Below are positions 4,268 to 5,082 of a stretch of 5,082 nt of DNA, one piece after another (position 1 is the stretch's first letter; each line of letters opens with the position of its first letter). Under the pieces are notes generated by a model. That model made no database searches, was not told where the DNA came from, and saw nothing but the letters and a program-made list of their open reading frames with translations. A program made the translations under genes and the position numbers. This DNA comes from Candidatus Bathyarchaeota archaeon (GTDB taxonomy: Archaea; Thermoproteota; Bathyarchaeia; Bathyarchaeales; Bathycorpusculaceae). The stretch is taken from positions 1 through 5,082 of the forward strand of contig DAOUTL010000102.1 of assembly GCA_030626685.1 (NCBI GenBank), read 5' to 3'.

Positions 4268-5082
4268 ATGAAGAGATGGAAAGTGTTTAGAGATAGCTTA
4301 AGGGAAAAGGGTACTCCAATAACCTACGAGGTATGGTCGCCGAGGGGTTACAAAGTTAATCAACATCTGCAAGCCTTATCAAACTTCAAAGATAAGCTAG
4401 ACGCAGTTAGCATACCTGATAACCCATTATCCACCCTGAAAGTTTCATCTATAGCATATGCCAAAATTGTAATGGATTTCCTAAACATAGACGTTATACC
4501 ACACATCAATTGCAGAGACAGAAACATTTTAGCTCTACAATCAGACATTTTAGGGGCACATTTACTTGGGATAAGAAACCTCTTCATCATAAGCGGTGAC
4601 AAACCTGCCAAGGCACCTAAAAAGCTGAAAGAAGTTTGGGAAGTTACGTCTATAAAGCTTGGTAAAATAGTCAAACATTTGAATGAAGGCTTTGCTTACA
4701 ACGGTGAAGACAGCCTCATCAAAATTGATGGTCAAACCAACTTTTTTTTCGGCGGGGCAATCATATTTGAAAGAAAAATGGAAGTAGACAGAATTTCTAA
4801 GAAAATCGAAGCTGGATTTAGTTTTTTTCAGTCACAAATAACATTCAACACTGAGAAAGTGCTTAACTTCTTTCAAGAAGCTGAAAAGTCAGGAGTAACC
4901 ATAAATAAGCCAGTTCTGGTTGGCTTGTCACCTCTGCCCTCGGAAAAGACGTTAAAAAGAGTTCTTAAATTTCTTCACGTAGAGATGCCTGAACGATTAT
5001 TGAAAAGGCTAAAACGTAGTGATGATTTCGCGAACGATCTGATAATGATATGTTTGGAAATCGCAGATGAGTTGAAATCTAC
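4268..5082 (+). CDS. metF: methylenetetrahydrofolate reductase family protein, MetF-like (partial at 3' end)
   Basis: MetF proteins are flavin-dependent TIM-barrel enzymes that interconvert 5,10-methylene- and 5-methyl-tetrahydrofolate, feeding methionine synthesis or the methyl branch of the Wood-Ljungdahl pathway. 271 codons are present and the gene runs off the right edge, probably near its end given a usual length close to 290. Visible features: catalytic-type glutamate E21 in TYEVWSPRG (19-27), PHINCRDRN at 78-86, the SDILGAHLLGIRNL block (92-105) with SGDKP at 109-113, the KIEAGFSFFQSQITFN block (179-194) for substrate binding, and LVGLSPLPSEK (217-227). The ATG at 4268 is chosen because it starts shortly before the first conserved strand; an in-frame GTG at 4238 would add ten residues, and the ATG at 4257 is out of frame and stops after four codons. 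Whether the archaeal carrier is folate or a methanopterin is not settled by sequence. Confidence 0.9.
   Translation, partial: MKRWKVFRDSLREKGTPITYEVWSPRGYKVNQHLQALSNFKDKLDAVSIPDNPLSTLKVSSIAYAKIVMDFLNIDVIPHINCRDRNILALQSDILGAHLLGIRNLFIISGDKPAKAPKKLKEVWEVTSIKLGKIVKHLNEGFAYNGEDSLIKIDGQTNFFFGGAIIFERKMEVDRISKKIEAGFSFFQSQITFNTEKVLNFFQEAEKSGVTINKPVLVGLSPLPSEKTLKRVLKFLHVEMPERLLKRLKRSDDFANDLIMICLEIADELKS

Noticed and set aside
4257..4271. ATG at 4257 as the metF start
   Set aside because: It reads ATG AGA AAA CTA TGA and stops at once; the in-frame ATG is at 4268.
4360..4674. 104-codon minus-strand ORF
   Set aside because: It is fully antisense to the metF-like gene, whose plus-strand translation carries the family motifs; no recognisable protein character of its own.
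1..5082. CRISPR array, insertion sequence, tRNA or rRNA genes
   Set aside because: No regularly spaced repeats, terminal inverted repeats with a transposase, or cloverleaf and rRNA-like sequence were seen on either strand.

Overview
The window looks like archaeal chromosome. Supporting signs are a DUF371 protein, an archaeal-type Trm5 with an N-terminal D1 domain, a stand-alone CofE-like F420-0:glutamate ligase domain protein, TATA boxes with upstream purine-rich BRE-like stretches, and short leaders with GGTGAGGT or GGGAG ribosome binding sites. A MetF-type methylenetetrahydrofolate reductase together with ThyX, in a moderately AT-rich genome, suggests an uncultivated Thermoproteota lineage such as Bathyarchaeia. 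That placement is an inference from gene content; no rRNA or marker phylogeny is available here.

Layout, left to right. Positions 1-1016 hold a minus-strand pair: thyX (318-1016) followed by the CofE-like gene (start at 279, running off the left edge). Positions 1017-1265 hold the thyX promoter and a doubtful plus-strand small ORF (1094-1351) that runs into the 3' end of the next gene. htpX (1266-2303, minus) encodes a membrane zinc protease carrying a canonical EF-hand loop. A 190-base divergent promoter region (2304-2493) separates it from trm5 (2494-3564, plus). trm5 meets a DUF371 gene (3561-3995, minus) tail to tail, and the two stop codons overlap in a single TTAA. Upstream of DUF371, and overlapping its start, is a 61-codon ORF (3977-4162, minus) that resembles only the N-terminus of an archaeal ArsR-type winged-helix regulator, probably a truncated gene. 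From a divergent AT-rich promoter region, a metF-like gene (4268 to the right edge, plus) begins and is cut by the window end.

Functionally these are mostly housekeeping genes: folate-linked one-carbon metabolism (ThyX, MetF), tRNA position-37 methylation (Trm5), membrane protein quality control (HtpX) and a conserved archaeal protein of unknown role (DUF371). No CRISPR, transposon, tRNA or rRNA was seen. The points most worth a second look are the truncated regulator and its junction with DUF371, the palindrome on the DUF371 start, the EF-hand inside HtpX and the shared-stop convergence.
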